Shown in pieces: positions 26,144 through 38,900 of a stretch of 64,000 nucleotides of DNA. The DNA is from Conoideocrella luteorostrata (taxonomy: Eukaryota; Ascomycota; Sordariomycetes; Hypocreales; Clavicipitaceae). Position numbers and translations under genes: made by a program. Positions within the stretch are counted from its first letter, which is position 1. The number at the start of each line of letters is the position of its first letter. The notes beneath the pieces were generated by a model. The model was not told the origin of the DNA, ran no database searches, and saw only the letters and a list, made by a program, of their open reading frames with translations. The stretch is taken from positions 1 through 64,000 of the forward strand of contig JASWJB010000163.1 of the NCBI GenBank assembly GCA_032433595.1, written 5' to 3'.

Positions 26144-28953
26144 TCATCGAGTACCACCAAGAGCGCTGATTCTAGCGCCGGAGGGGCGATGCAGAAGAGA
26201 GTCGGTATGTTTGGCCACGACGCTGTTCTCGTTCGAGGTTGCGCCGGTCTCGCTGCGGTTCTCCTCAAACTCCTCTTCCTCGTCCTCGACAATCTTGGTC
26301 GGAATGTCGTCACGAAGGTTGTACTGTTGGCTGGTCCGCTCGGGTGTAGTGGTTGCCGAAGCAAACGACATGGCAGTGCTGCTGCGATTGGGGATCAGGT
26401 CAGGAGTGGGAGGGATGCTGGACATGCGTCCAGGCTGAAGGCGTCTCTCCTCGCCATTGTCGGACGTAGCGACGGAGCGGTCATCGTTGCCATCCTCGCT
26501 CTGGGTGGCAGAGAGGTTGCTGTGCCGTCGGCTTGCCCTGTACTCGGCGTCATGAGCCAACTGAAGGCTCTCGACGGCAGCCTGGCACTGGTCGGCAATG
26601 TTGCGGACAATGTGAGCAATGGCATCCGTCTTGTCTTTGAGGTGACGATCCGCGACGTCGGCGAAGCTGGCGGCCGAGATTCGCTTGCTGCTGCGCTGTG
26701 ACTTTGCCTGACTGCTGTCGTCTCCTGAGGCGGCTTCAGAGCTTGCCTGGTCATCGCTGTCATAGCCAGCCTCGATTTCGCTGATCAATTCGTCGGGCTT
26801 GGTGAGTGATCGGATGAGGTGCTCCATGTGGTGGCTCTGGCCACCGATCAAGCTCTGCAAATGCATGACCACGCGACGAGCTTCGTCACGTTGTCGCACA
26901 AGAGTGCCATTAGTGTGGCTGAGCTGGGCAAGCTCCTTCTTGTTCCTCTTCCTCTCACGCTCGAGCTCCTCGGCAATCTCCTGTTGAAGAACCAAGGCCT
27001 CAAGCGCGTCATCACGCTGCTTCTCGGTACCAGTAAGGCGGACAGACATGCGGGCATTGTCATCCTTCTGCTGGTCGATGAGACCAGTGAGGCGGCGATT
27101 CTCCCTCTTGTGAGTCTCAATCTTGACCTTGAGGTCCTGCGTCTCCTTGGTGAGCTGCTCGGCAAAGGCTTGGAATTTGAGGAACTGCTGCTTCCAGCTT
27201 TCCAGCTCCTCGACAAGGTAGTTGTTGCGCTTGTTGACCTTGTTGAGCTCAGTGTCCATGCGGCCCTTGAGGTTGATAAAGTCCTGCCAGGCCTCGAGGG
27301 CATCGCGGGAGTACTGGTTTCTCTCGCGAACAATCTCGTTCAGGTGTCTCATTGAAACCTTGGTCATGAGCGGCTTCTTGACGGAACCGCCGAATACGGC
27401 CTTGATGCCAGAGTTGCGACCCATCTTCTCGCAGACGTGGTCCATGACAGCCATGACCGAATCTTGATTCCACCACTCGGGATCTTGGATTGACTCGACT
27501 TCCCCGCGCATCACAATGATCTGGCCAGCAGGGACCAGCTTGCCGCCGCCGTAGGCGGATCGCAGATGGTGCGGAACACCAGCAGGTGTGACATCACCGT
27601 TGAGCGCCTGGGTCAGACGACTGACAAACTTGTTACGTTGACCAGGCGTAAGAGCGGTAGGCGGGCTGGAGGTGAGTACAAAATTGCGGTCCAGGTCAAC
27701 GACCAAGGCATCGTTTGGCGCGGTAAAGAGAGATCGACATTCGGCCGTCAGACCGAGAATGTAAGGTCCAGGTTCCTGCACAAGCTCCTGGGCGTGGCGC
27801 GCATGCACAACGGGGACATAGAGACCGCTCCATTCGTACACTCGGACGCAGTATCGGACCGTCTCGGCAGCAATTGTAAGCATGGCCGGGTAGTGGCTCA
27901 CAAAGATGATGCGACGGGTCGGGGAGATGGCAGCCTCAACGACGCCAACAATGTTAGGGATGGACAGACAGTTGAAGAGCGGCCACATGGAGAAGTTCTG
28001 GAAACCAGTGGGGGAGGAGGGGAATTGATAGCAGAGAGCGTAGTCCTTCATGTCAATGCGAACGAGGTCGTTCAGCCGCGGGGCAGGGAAGCTCAAGATG
28101 CGCGAGACTTCCTCGGCGTGGAAAAGATTGGTAGCCTTATTCCAGTGGATCCACATGCCTCGCAGGTAGTCTCCAAGAAGGTTGTAAAGAGGATATCGAG
28201 AAAGGAAAGACAGGCAATAAGGAATCCAGTAAGTCTCATCCGGGTTATCATAAAAGTCGGATTCGGTCCTCTTGCGCAGGTCGCGAATGGTCTCTGCCCT
28301 CTTCTCGTCGGCTCGGGACCAAACTCGCAGGCAGATGCCATACAGGGTGTGGGAAGAGTCCTGCTGGAGCACGAAAGCGTGATGAACACAGTGAGGCTGG
28401 CTCCTTCCTGTGCAAATTTCAACATCGTGTGGGAAGCAAGCCTGTGATATGGAATAAATATGTGTTAGTTTGAGTGCATTTCGGTGGAAAACATTCCCAT
28501 TCGTTTATTCATCCGATCATTCATTGTATTCAGCCATTGACGTAGCGCACGTAGACTTACCCTCATGGCGGAGTGGAGAGCACGAGCAATCTCGTTATCC
28601 TGCTCCAAGCGAGGACTGCTGCCAAGAATCTCGGGCAGCCAGAATTGACTAACAGCACCCTTCATGTGGCCGATTTTGCCCTGGACCGGAGCTGGAGCCT
28701 TGACCCATTGTGACGGCTCGCGGCCGACACCGCACACCATATAGGCATGTGTAAGGGTCTTGGGAGTTCGCTGTTGAGGCTTGGCATTCAAAGTTGAAGG
28801 AATTGGCTGGGTGATGCGGGAATGCAGCGATGAGGTGCGACTTGGGATCAGCATATCGCCAGCTGCGGTCTGGTCGCGCGTGCTGGGCCGGCCATCACGA
28901 TCGCCAGTCCGGGGACGGGTGAAAGAAGAGTGAGTATTCAGTGAAGGCGGCAT
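26144..28953 (-). CDS. DENN (AEX-3) domain protein, probable Rab exchange factor
   Basis: DENN-domain proteins act as guanine-nucleotide exchange factors for Rab GTPases in membrane traffic; the target Rab is unknown here. Two exons, 28953-28561 and 28441-26144, are joined by a 119-nt intron (GTAAGT...CACAG) in phase 0, giving about 896 aa. Residues about 1-70 are low-complexity. The upstream DENN part starts near AYMVCGVG, and the central DENN core runs through LSRYPLYNLLGDYLRG, FVSHYPAMLTIAAET and YILGLTAECRSLF. A long coiled coil (about residues 480-640) follows, then an acidic Ser-rich tail with no clear domain. This fungal DENN plus coiled-coil layout is common in Pezizomycotina. The second exon opens in frame well before the first in-frame start-like codon at 28372, which supports the spliced model. 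Confidence 0.9.
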
Positions 28954-30140
28954 TGTGAGCGATGCGGAAACCGAGGAGCTCGTTGGTGACTCTGGTCAAC
29001 AAGAGATGTCTCTTGCTCGAAGTCAGGCAAAGAGAGGTTATTATTGGTGGTGCCAGAGAGCCATTCGACGGCGCGTGGTGAATTCTAGATGCTGGCGATG
29101 GAAGGGGGGGAGACCGGGGGGGAATTGGCAGGTTTTTGCGTGTTCCGTCTTCCCCAAGTCAACCGGCAAATAAAGAAACAGCAGCGACGGCAACAACAAC
29201 GAAAAGAAGAAGAGCAAGAACAAGCAAGATTGAAAAGAAACCTCGACAGACTCTGGCAGAGCCGATGAGGGCGAAAGAAGGCTGGTAGGTCAGGCTGGCG
29301 AGACAGGGAGTCAAAAGGAAAAAGGGTTGGGTCGAGCTCTGTCTGAGATTAGGGGATAGACATGCGTGAGTGGGAGCGTTGCAGAGTGACTGGTGACTGA
29401 CTGGTCCAGCAGGTAGAACAGCCAGCAGGGGAGCCCACTGAAATTAGCCCAACAAAGACATCCACGACGGGCTGGAGGGGTGGTGACTTCGCAGATGGCT
29501 AGAGTCCGTTCTGCCGGTGCTTCCAGCTAATCAACTGCAATTGTCATGTCATTTGTCACTTTCGCAGATGCTGTGCGGCACATATTGTAGTACAACTACT
29601 ACTCCGTACGCAGACAAAGGAAAGCGAGGCACGACTGACCGGACAGGGCGGATGCCGGGTCTGAGCACAGAGAGCCGGGCTCATCATTGCCATGTTGCCA
29701 TGATGGCGGGTGATGGTGTGTTGGTGTGTTGGAGTGGCTCCCGGATGGGCTCTTGCATGGGCCGCGAGCATGGGGCATCCCGTCAGGGGAAAGTGGACGC
29801 TGGACGCCAGAGACGCCACCACAGGCGGTTGAAGCAGTTGAAGGGGTTGCCGGTGGGGACGGTGGGGGCTTGAGTAGCTTCTAGTTTGCTAGCTCGAGGT
29901 CGCGTCTAGAGCTGTCCATGTTCTATGTACCTTGCGAGGGGCCTCGCTTTGCGTGTTTCTTGTACCTGCAAAACGCAGCCATCCCAGGTTCCTTGTACGC
30001 CGTTTCAGAGTTTCGGGATGGCCCAGGCGACACAGCACAAACTAGCAACAGCCGCAATTCCTTTTTCTTGATGCTAGCTGGTGTCTGCCAACGTTTCCCA
30101 CAACCTTCACGGACTCATGGCTACTGTGTTGATGGGCCGT

Positions 30141-30170
30141 CCAATGGCATCCAATGGCATCCAATGCCAT
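30141..30170. repeat. Three tandem copies of CCAATGGCAT
   Basis: Three 10-bp units, the last with one change (CCAATGCCAT). Each contains a CCAAT pentamer, so it could be a cluster of CCAAT-binding sites, though no gene start lies close by. Confidence 0.8.
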
Positions 30171-31241
30171 TTTCTCCAACCAGCTCAATCCCATGCTGCA
30201 GACTTGGCCAAGGTGTCAGCACGAGAGAGGCTGTTCCATTGTACAGAGTACAAAGTATGGAGTACTGCTAATTGGTATATCTAAAACCATTGCGTGCGTG
30301 GTTGGCGAAGGAGCTGATAAGAGGCAGCACAGAGTGAATCCGGCCATGGATGAGCGCAGGGGCCCCCAGGCGGAGCCATCTTAACTGGCCAATGGCTGAC
30401 CATGCAGCGTCGTCCAAGACTCCAGCGTGGGAAATTGTCAATGCCGACATAAGCTTTTCGACGATTCTGGTAAAGAGAGAATAGATGAAGAGGACCGGGA
30501 CAAAACAAAAAAACGTTTCTACGATCCCGCAAATAATTCTTGAGGCGGGGTTGAGCAGCATCAATTGGTGCGCATCACCGCAGGCATTGACAAAAGAAGC
30601 AAACAAATATTGCCACACTCCGCATTTGGCGTTCATGAGGGGGTTGGGGAGGAGAAAAAAAAAAAAAAAGATGGGACTGGCATCCAGTGAACAAATGGGA
30701 AGAAGAAAAATAAAATAAAAAGAGACAACTGTAGCAACTACGCAAGGGAGACCTTTTGCCGCAGAGACACCGGACAGCAAACAAATGGTGGGATGGCTGA
30801 CGGCGGATGGCGGCCTGAGCTCAATTCCGCCACGCACTTCTCTCCCAACTTCTCCCCCCGCTGGCTATCGGAAATATCACGATGGCTTGCGAGCTTGTTG
30901 ATTCCCTCCCCACGAACTCCGTATGACCGTTGTCATTGGCACAAAGCCAATGGTGATGCAATTGCCGAGTATAAATGTTGGCTGCACACTCCGTACTTGG
31001 GTATGTACTCTGGTCCGTCTCCAGTATTTCGCGGCTTCGTCATCTTTCCTGCACGCCATGATGTTGTACATGGTTGTAGCCTGGTTCAATGCATAAAATA
31101 TCGTACCGTTTGCGGAGTTTCGTTCCCGACGATAAGACATGGCGATAAAGACAGAACACACAGTAGGTAATCGGCTGAACCCAAGCGTCGCATTCCGTCC
31201 CGTCTCAATAGCTTGACCGCTTCGACTATCGAGGCCAGCAC

Positions 31242-31271
31242 CAGAGTCAGGGTCAGAGCCAGAGTCAGAGG
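31242..31271. repeat. GTCAGA-type hexanucleotide repeat
   Basis: About five imperfect copies of a (A/G)GTCAG(A/G) hexamer in non-coding sequence. Confidence 0.7.
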
Positions 31272-31369
31272 ATCCAGTCCATTGACGCCACCTGGATGGA
31301 CGTAACTGATTGACGGCTTAAGAAGCTCTTTTTGGTGTCAGCTCTCACAATGCAACGGATGTCTCTTCT

Positions 31370-32393
31370 ACGGAGTATCGGGGAAGACTACTCCGTATCG
31401 CTGGCGCCGTCCGCATCATCGCCGAAAGGAAGGTTGTACTCCGTACTAGTACTCCGCATTGGCTACGCACGGCCCTTTCGAGGCTTTTGTCATGTGGCGC
31501 CTTTTCTCTGTCATCCCATCCCCCCTTCTTTCTGTGCGGATGTAACGCCAATCAATCGACTTGTTGCGAGTTCTATTACCGTTTGCTCCGTACGTGCATA
31601 GTAGTAACACGCAGATGAAAGGGAACTATGTGGACAAGGTGGCGGCAGACTGCATGTGCAGGTACGGAGTAGGGAGTCGGGAGTACTAGCTATGCAACGT
31701 GCAGATCTCTCGCCAATATTACCAGCATGCGCTTGGATAGAGAACTGGCAACAAGGGTCGAGTGAGTTGCTGAACCCAAGCAATGCAGCCAATCACGCAC
31801 CGCGTTAAAACGTAGCGAGCAACTCTAGATAGCTTCCATACTGATTGCTTTTCTCGTTCCTTTGCCTGTGGTTTGCGCCTTGCCGACACGTGCCGCTCCA
31901 GTACTCCGTACACTAGGCTCTAACGCCACGGAACCTGTCTAGAAATGTCTCCGGCTGTACGGAGTACTCCGTATTTCTCTATTCCTCTTCTTCCACTTCC
32001 TCTTCCTCTTGCGTGTAGTGCTTTTCACTTTTTAAACACCGACTTTCACACTGATCAATGCGGAGATGGATTTCCAGCTCGCTTGTTGAAATATGCATGA
32101 ACTCTTTGACGTAGTACTCCGAACTATCACATAATATTGCAGCTCGTACAGAGCCTGGCACAGGCATCCCTTGTCGGGATTTCTCACGGCCATTTGCCCC
32201 ATACCCTAGTCCAGGGGAAGCAGGGAACCTCAAGCATCCGGGTCCGCCCTTATGATCAGTCCAGTCCCATTAATAGCTGGAGCTGGGACTTAACCGCTAC
32301 TAAAACGACGGATGACCCGGCTAGCCTCAGCATCTTTGCCAGCGACTCCGTACTAGTATTGCACAAAACAATCGCTCTACGGAGTACGGAGTA
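31370..32393. repeat. Dense cluster of TACGGAGTA motifs
   Basis: Nine exact copies of TACGGAGTA/TACTCCGTA within 1.02 kb (at 31370, 31389, 31437, 31663, 31902, 31958, 31965, 32378, 32385), plus near-copies such as CTCCGTACTAG. One pair forms the perfect 16-bp palindrome TACGGAGTACTCCGTA (31958-31973). Another is a head-to-tail pair with a 7-bp period (32378-32393). No gene overlaps. Confidence 0.85.
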
Positions 32394-33698
32394 CTACTAG
32401 TAACTACAATAATAGCATGAGATCAGTCCAATTCGTCCGTTTGTCTGAACTTTTTGGTGTTTGCCAACATTTGTGCAGCCCTTGCGCTCCCCACTCCATT
32501 TTCGGTTGGCGTTACGGGCCGACGCCCTTTCCAGCCCCGGTTGATCGCTGGTCATCAGATGATACTGTTGAGGGACTAATTAAATAAATTAAATACAGTT
32601 GACCTTTTGGTTTGGTGTGCTACAATGATGTTGGTACGGAGTGCTCCGTACTCTGCACAGAGTTGTTGAGCCGGCGTTATGGAAAAAGGGGCGCGAACTA
32701 TCATATGCCATCATCCCCGGCCGTCAGACCGTGCATCGCTTTTGGTTATGCAGTGATAAGTATATTGCCACGATAGACAGCGTTTCTGGGGAATGCCACG
32801 TGATACCACCGCCGAGAATCGTGGACGGTAAGTACTGGGTCCATTGCAACCCACCGTCTCGAGATTAGACATGATACCCTGGAGGCTGCGTTGGTATGAC
32901 ATGCGTCGCAGCTCATAGAGGGGTTCCTGCTGGACAAAGGGCCTGGTCGGGACTCGTCCACCCTGGTTAGGTAACTGGCCTCGGACTCTGATGTCGTATG
33001 GACGACCAGGTTTTCTGGACCATCTCTGCCGGTGAACGGTTCTTTGTGGAGTGAGCATAGAATTAAGATGCTTTTGCCCGGAACCTGAGCCCTTGATTCG
33101 GACGGGGTTGTTCAACAGGATTTTACCCATAGTCGAGATCCCCTATGAAGCCGATCCATTCCGTCGGTAGCTTTTTGGCTGTGTCATGGGCAAGCATCGA
33201 ACTCATCCTTGAGAGAAAGTTAGTAACTTGCCCCCGTGGACCACAAAGACATTTACTTTTGCTGTCTTGTACTCTTAGGTTGTATTTTAGGTTGTATTTG
33301 TCTGGTAGGCGGGGTTGATGGGGTTGATGAAGTTAATGTGATTTTGGGTGTCTTTGTGACCCGTTCTCGAGTTAAAATACATCTTACGCAAACTACGGAA
33401 GCTGAGATTCCTATCTCACTGCGTCTGATGACATGCCCGCCGCTCCGTGCAAATCTTGAACAGCGCAACGGCCGCACTAAAGGCCTCGACTGCCTGGTTC
33501 ATCTGATCAGCATCTTCGAGCGCTGTGGGATGACTACCATGAAAACATGGAGGATAAAAGCGAAGAGCACGATAATCCCCTTCCAACCTCGCTCTCTATC
33601 CCCAAAATCCGAGCTGCGGTGCCTGGCATGTGTTGAATTTGCCTTGATTGCAGGCTCAGTGTCCATCTGCTTGGGGTCCGCGGCCGAAGAGGCAAAAG

Positions 33699-33990
33699 TC
33701 ATCCAAGCGCATCGAGGGGATTAACGCCGGCTAACGTTAACCCCAACACTGTGCTAATGTCGTTTATTAAGGCAATAACCTTTTTCGATGGGATAGCCTC
33801 AATAAATACCTGCCCCTGCAGCAATATGACCTTGGTCATTTGGTCGACAAAGTTGCATGTGAGGTCGGCGCCGTGTTTCAATACGGCGAGGCGCGACCAC
33901 AAGGTGTTGGCCATCTTGACACACTTGTCGACTATTTCTTCGACCTCGTCCGGGTTGTTTAGCTTCTTCCATAATGAACGAGCGAGTTTG
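33699..33990 (-). CDS. Unresolved coding-like fragment
   Basis: About 95 codons on the minus strand read as a well-behaved helical sequence (LWKKLNNPDEVEEIVDKC...LKHGADLTCNFVDQ...), ending GVNPLDALG and then a stop. It has no clean ATG start in frame (the upstream frame closes just before it), and further coding-looking pieces lie downstream in other frames near 33500-33700 and 33390-33480. It may be an internal exon of a small multi-exon gene or a decaying gene. I do not recognise the family. Confidence 0.3.
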
Positions 33991-34846
33991 CAGTGTTATG
34001 AGCTGCATGATGTGTATATTGCACATGTGTCTGTTGCACACGTTGTACAGTGTGTGCAATGTGTGTGTATTTGTGTGTGCCTTCACTGTTATTCCCATGA
34101 TAGAAGTGAGAGCAATTAGAACCAACTTGGGGTACCTGGTATGTGTCCAGTTTGACGAGTTGATGCGGTGTGCGGTGTCAGGCGCGCTTTGGTGCCTACG
34201 AAAGTATGCGCTATACTCGTGGAGAATTGTTCGGGCATGAAGCAAAGTGATGACATGATCATCCACAATAAAGCTCATTGAGCGAGCGACGGCCTTGTCT
34301 CTCTTCCTTTCCACACTCCATGAACCCAGATGACAGAAGAATGAGAAGAGATTCTGGCTCAGTCGATTGGCCCGAGACTGGCATCATTCTTCCATAAGGT
34401 CTTGGTCGCCTTGAAGACTTGTCGATCATACGTCACGCCTGTCCCAGCCACAGTAGACGTTCACCGCAATTTCCGCCATTTAACATTGAATCACGCATTT
34501 ACCCTGTCTACATCCATCATTGCCATGTTGGAAAAATTGTAGAAAGCCACGGCGTGGAAGAGCTAGAGAACGTTCTTGGGATGTAACCGGCCGTAGTTCA
34601 AGCAGTTCAGCAGCGCAAGACTAAAAACTTCTATTAGCCAAAGAGGTGAAACCTAGCTATCCTCCAATCCTGAAGACACTTTCCCCTCTTCTTTTCCTTA
34701 CACGCCTTCCACCCCTTCAACTTTCTCAAGCAACTCTCTCCAATGTAAGGGTTACACAAAACGTCTTGCCGTGCAAATAAGGGCGGGACAAAGTCATTGC
34801 AAGGGAGTTCAGAGCCGGGGCCGGAGAGGCAACTGCGGCGGCGGCA

Positions 34847-35623
34847 TCATGGTGCCAGTTTTGAAAACTGGAGCCATCTTCGTTCGTTGATGATAGTGAC
34901 TCGAACAATGATGCAGGAATTGCGACTGTGCATATAGCATATTGTCATTATGGATGGAAATATTGGCTCGAGGGACTTCTCGTCTTCGTCATTATCAATA
35001 ACATCCTTCAAACAGAACCAGCGATCAATGAAACTAACATCCAGGAAGAAGTGAGCCAACTTTGTTGCAGCATGGGCCGGAGAAGGAGAGGACGTAATAG
35101 TACGATCAACCTCTTTGATATTGACAGTGGGACGGTCAAAGATAGACACAGTAAGTGGCGCGGGTGTAATTCGGATGTGTCGGTATGCTTCCGCTATCTC
35201 TTTGTGGATAACGACGAGTAGATTCTCGTTATCATCGTCGTCGTCTTCCTCCACCCGTTGGCGCTTGTTTGATGGCTTTGAAGGCAATGACCCAGTCCTC
35301 TCGTCGGCAATTTGGACCTGCTTGACGGAGGCATCGATTCCGGCGTGCTTTTCGTTTGCGGCATCGAGGGCAATCTGCAGTTCCTTGATGGTTTTCTCAA
35401 ATTTCATAGCCGTCAAATTGGCCTTCAAATTGACCAGGACTAGTTCTTTCTCATATCTAACCGACGATGCTGCCTCCGTTTCTTCTGTACCAGAAGGGTC
35501 CCCCAAAATGCCCACGTCGTGATTTTCCTTGAGTTCAGCTAACTCAGCTGCATGAAGGGTTTCAAGGGAGTTCACCTCCGCCAGCGCCTTTTCAAGCGCA
35601 AGAATCTCTTCGGAGGGAGTCAT
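34847..35623 (-). CDS. Hypothetical protein with coiled coil and acidic stretch
   Basis: A 258-aa frame from the ATG at 35623. The frame continues upstream to a TTG codon at 35731 through a hydrophobic segment, but no upstream ATG exists, so an unseen 5' exon is possible (there is a TTTTAG acceptor-like site near 35710). Residues 1-110 are Glu/Lys/Leu-rich and probably coiled-coil. A basic KRQRV followed by six acidic residues near 145 could be a nuclear localisation signal. The C-terminal 100 residues have no recognisable motif. The gene lies in a gene-poor stretch, about 210 bp from an 83-bp LTR-like insertion upstream of it. I do not recognise the family and reality as a gene is uncertain. 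Confidence 0.4.
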   Translation of the reverse strand: MTPSEEILALEKALAEVNSLETLHAAELAELKENHDVGILGDPSGTEETEAASSVRYEKELVLVNLKANLTAMKFEKTIKELQIALDAANEKHAGIDASVKQVQIADERTGSLPSKPSNKRQRVEEDDDDDNENLLVVIHKEIAEAYRHIRITPAPLTVSIFDRPTVNIKEVDRTITSSPSPAHAATKLAHFFLDVSFIDRWFCLKDVIDNDEDEKSLEPIFPSIMTICYMHSRNSCIIVRVTIINERRWLQFSKLAP

Positions 35624-35834
35624 CGCGTTAACGTTTTCATCGCTTTTAGCGGGGGTGATGATGATAGTGAGGATGGTGGCGAAGATGATGAAGATGAGTT
35701 GTAAAGTCCTAAAACATAAAGAAGGGGGCAATGTGGCTCGATCTGCCTAACAGCCCTGACAGCTGTCAAGACTCTCTTGCTGCCGTACAGGCGGGGACTA
35801 CAGCTGGTCGATTTCACCTGTTGATGGGCATTAC

Positions 35835-35917
35835 TGTCACACAAAAAATGGCGTAGCCAGAGGACACTTTTGATGTGTAGTTATGACCCTTAAATAGGCT
35901 CATATTTTCCTGTGACA
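35835..35917 (-). mobile_element. 83-bp TG...CA element, copy A (probable solo mini-LTR)
   Basis: Starts TGTCACA and ends TGTGACA, a perfect 7-bp terminal inverted repeat that includes TG...CA ends. It is flanked on both sides by the 5-bp direct repeat ATTAC (35830-35834 and 35918-35922). The reverse complement matches the 83-bp element at 62640-62722 at 81 of 83 positions. TG...CA ends with a 5-bp target duplication are the signature of an LTR, so this looks like a solo LTR of a very small retrotransposon. A miniature DNA transposon with 5-bp duplication is the alternative. Confidence 0.85.
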
Positions 35918-38900
35918 ATTACCATACAGGAAAGTCAGAAGAGGCAATGGCCCGCGAGGCGAAACATATTATTGGGCTGCTCGCCGAACAAGACTTACGT
36001 CATTACCTCGATTCCTTCTTGTACATCTTGGAGAGAGTTCGTCACAGGACTAAGATCCTGCAGCACCAAACTACCCTCTCCTGGATACTTTTTATGAAAA
36101 GCGACCAAGTCGTGACCTTTGCCAGCGCTGGCATCCACCAGTAGTACCGATGATGATGGTTCGAGATCGTGAAGCAGCTGTTCTTCAATTGGGTACCAAT
36201 CGCCCTAGTAGTTTCTAGCCCCTATGGTATTCTCCATGACAGGACTGTCTGTCACCATTGATGTAAGCTAGTACACACAGGATGAGGACGGCTGCGGATC
36301 GAGCGATGATGCTCTTAATCCCGTCAATGCGAGACGAAGCACGGCTCGGCGGCATGTTGAACTACTTTGGGCCAAATTTGACGGACTCTGGGCAAATCGA
36401 AGATCGCACGGTCGCCCGTCATCTTGGAGCTGACATGAAACGTCAAGCAGAGATCGAGCGACCCGTGGCCTCCATTGTGCGTGAAGGTGAAACCTTCTTG
36501 TCTTCGAGCTCGGTGCTTGTTTTATGCAGCGGCAGCGGTGCATGTCAAGGCAGTGTTTGCCCAATTGAGCGCTGCGACCTTTGTAGCCCCTTCGCACCTG
36601 GTTGTTCGACCTGAACTGAGGCCTGTTCAGCTTTCCGCGAAGCTCAGAGTTCTCAGCAGCGTTTCAGAGCAAAAATCGTTTGCAGCATCGAGAGCCATGA
36701 CTATCTGGGTCATGTCGTGATAAAAAATACAAATAACTACGTAACCTCACCATATTACATACAACAGCCAGCTACGAACGGTACATTGTATTCTCTTTCA
36801 TTCACAAATCCCAAACACTCAATCATCATTGCCCTCCCCCGGTTCGATCGTCCCCACCAAATCGCATCACTACTCTGCCATCCACACCTCAGAAATGGCA
36901 CCGAAAATATTTACCAAGCCCAGAGTGACTCATCACACCCTATAGCAGTGTTTAAGTGGAATAGGCTTGGTTATACTTTGTACGCATTTCCACATTGGCT
37001 CAACGGGGACACCGGCCACCGTCATTTGGGCTGGCAAGATTGATCTGATAGCCTGACTCCGTTTCTTAGCCGTGTTTGATGACCTTGGTGAGGATAAATG
37101 CCACTTAACAAAGTCCTTTTCCTACGTAGCTGTAGCTAGAAATGGTAACAAGCTGATGCTACAAGTGGAGTAACTCTGCTACAAAGTAATGGCCACCGAA
37201 ACAACTTCGTTGGAGGAGCACATGTTCGTAACTATATTGGTTTTCCCATTCGGATCGGGCAAATTTCAGCACGCCTACCAATGTAGCAGTAAATACTGTC
37301 CTACTGTATGTATTCAAACTAATAGGAAATGCAAAGCAACACATGATCAGAAGGTGGTCATCCCGACGGTACCCTCATGTCAATAGAAGCGATTTAGGGG
37401 CACCGCGGGGTGGGAGCCAACGTCAGTCAGATATCCGAATGATTTCTTTCTCGAGATGATCCAAAGGGACATCGTCGTCAAAGTTGCAAAAATAACCGGG
37501 CGAAAGATGGGCTACGTGGCAGTACCTGCATTTTGCTTTAGAATTTGCTGCGAATGTGCTTCTCTTCACGGCAGAGGGACGTCACTCCTCGCCGGGCCAC
37601 TGCCAACGAAATCTGTCTGACGCGTATGATTGACAGGGGAATATTTGGAATCAAAATGAACTATAGCTATGCAGCTTAGTAAGTGCAAACCATTCTGAAC
37701 CAACCACCTCAGGTTGCGACGGGTGATCCACGACAGACTGCACGGTCTAATATCCGGTCCACTCAAATTCTCTCCAACAACTCTCGGGAATCCCTTTGAG
37801 AAAGTCCAATTTGTCAGCTGTGAATCTTCTCCTAAATCTAGACAGGAAGAAATGTGGAGAGCTGATTTCCTGGATAAAACAATGAAGCGGCAACAGCGAG
37901 TCAATCAGGGGCATCATATCCCCGGCGGCCTGGCGCCAACATCAGCAAATGGCCCCATCATGCACATAGTCAGGTTCCAGTGATTTGGGCCAGCGTCAAT
38001 TCGTGGCTCGGCCGCACTAGCCTCGAAGCCATGGAGAAGAAACCGTTGGAATCCCTCGTCAAGCGTACAAGCAATTGCAGACAAGGTCACGCGCCCCTCT
38101 TTCATACGGCGCGCTCGGGGGCATTCCTCGTCCTCTTCTTCTCTCTTAGATAGTTATGAATGAATTGAATACCTTGTTTTACCTATTGCTTCAAGAAAGA
38201 CCCTTCGATATCGATACCCGTATCAGAAGCCCCTGTGCTTCCTACAGAACTCTACCGAGGGCTGGTGGAATATGCCAGTACATAACCTACGCTTGGTCAC
38301 TGCGGCCCGCTAAAAGGCGATCTACGCATATATTTTTAGTGCATGATTTGCCACGCGAGGCCCCAAACATGCTATCACATTCAATTGGACCGGGCAATAT
38401 CTTTACGAGCTAAGAGAAAACATGATGTCGTCATCGAAGAAATAAATCAGGCAGGGGAGCCCAAACACGGACAAAATCATGTAGTCTTATTCTCATGCAA
38501 GCCACCTGGTCGCTAAGCTCTATGACCTGAAAAACATCACTGCCATCGTCCACTAAACTTCGAATCTTAGCTACGAATAACTATTGTTGCTTCTTTGTAG
38601 GTTCCGAATAGAGTCTAGCACGTACTCCCTCTCATATCCAGCATTGGGAGGCATTAGGTCAAGGGAATTGGGAGTGCTGAACGGGATACAGTAGATGTTG
38701 TCGAAACAGAAGAGGACGACTGGCTATAAACATTCGACGGTATGGGCGGTCTCTGATGAGTGATCCGGCTTAATTCGAGAGGATACGGATTCATCCAGAA
38801 TGACCCCACTTGTGAAGTCGTGAAAGACTCGCAAGTTGGTATCGTGGTGCGCGGTAAAGACGGACTATATGACCAAAAACCTTGAAGTATATCTTCTTCG

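Larger units (their letters stand above)
28954..34846. other. 5.9-kb gene-poor stretch
   Basis: Contains the DENN gene promoter, a triple CCAATGGCAT repeat at 30141-30170, a GTCAGA-type hexamer repeat at 31242-31271, and the densest cluster of TACGGAGTA motifs in the window (31.37-32.39 kb). One coding-like frame near 33.7-34.0 kb on the minus strand is listed separately. No other gene is supported. Confidence 0.5.

Noticed and set aside
27566..28447. 293-codon plus-strand ORF opposite the DENN gene
   Set aside because: Antisense shadow covering the conserved DENN core and its intron boundary.
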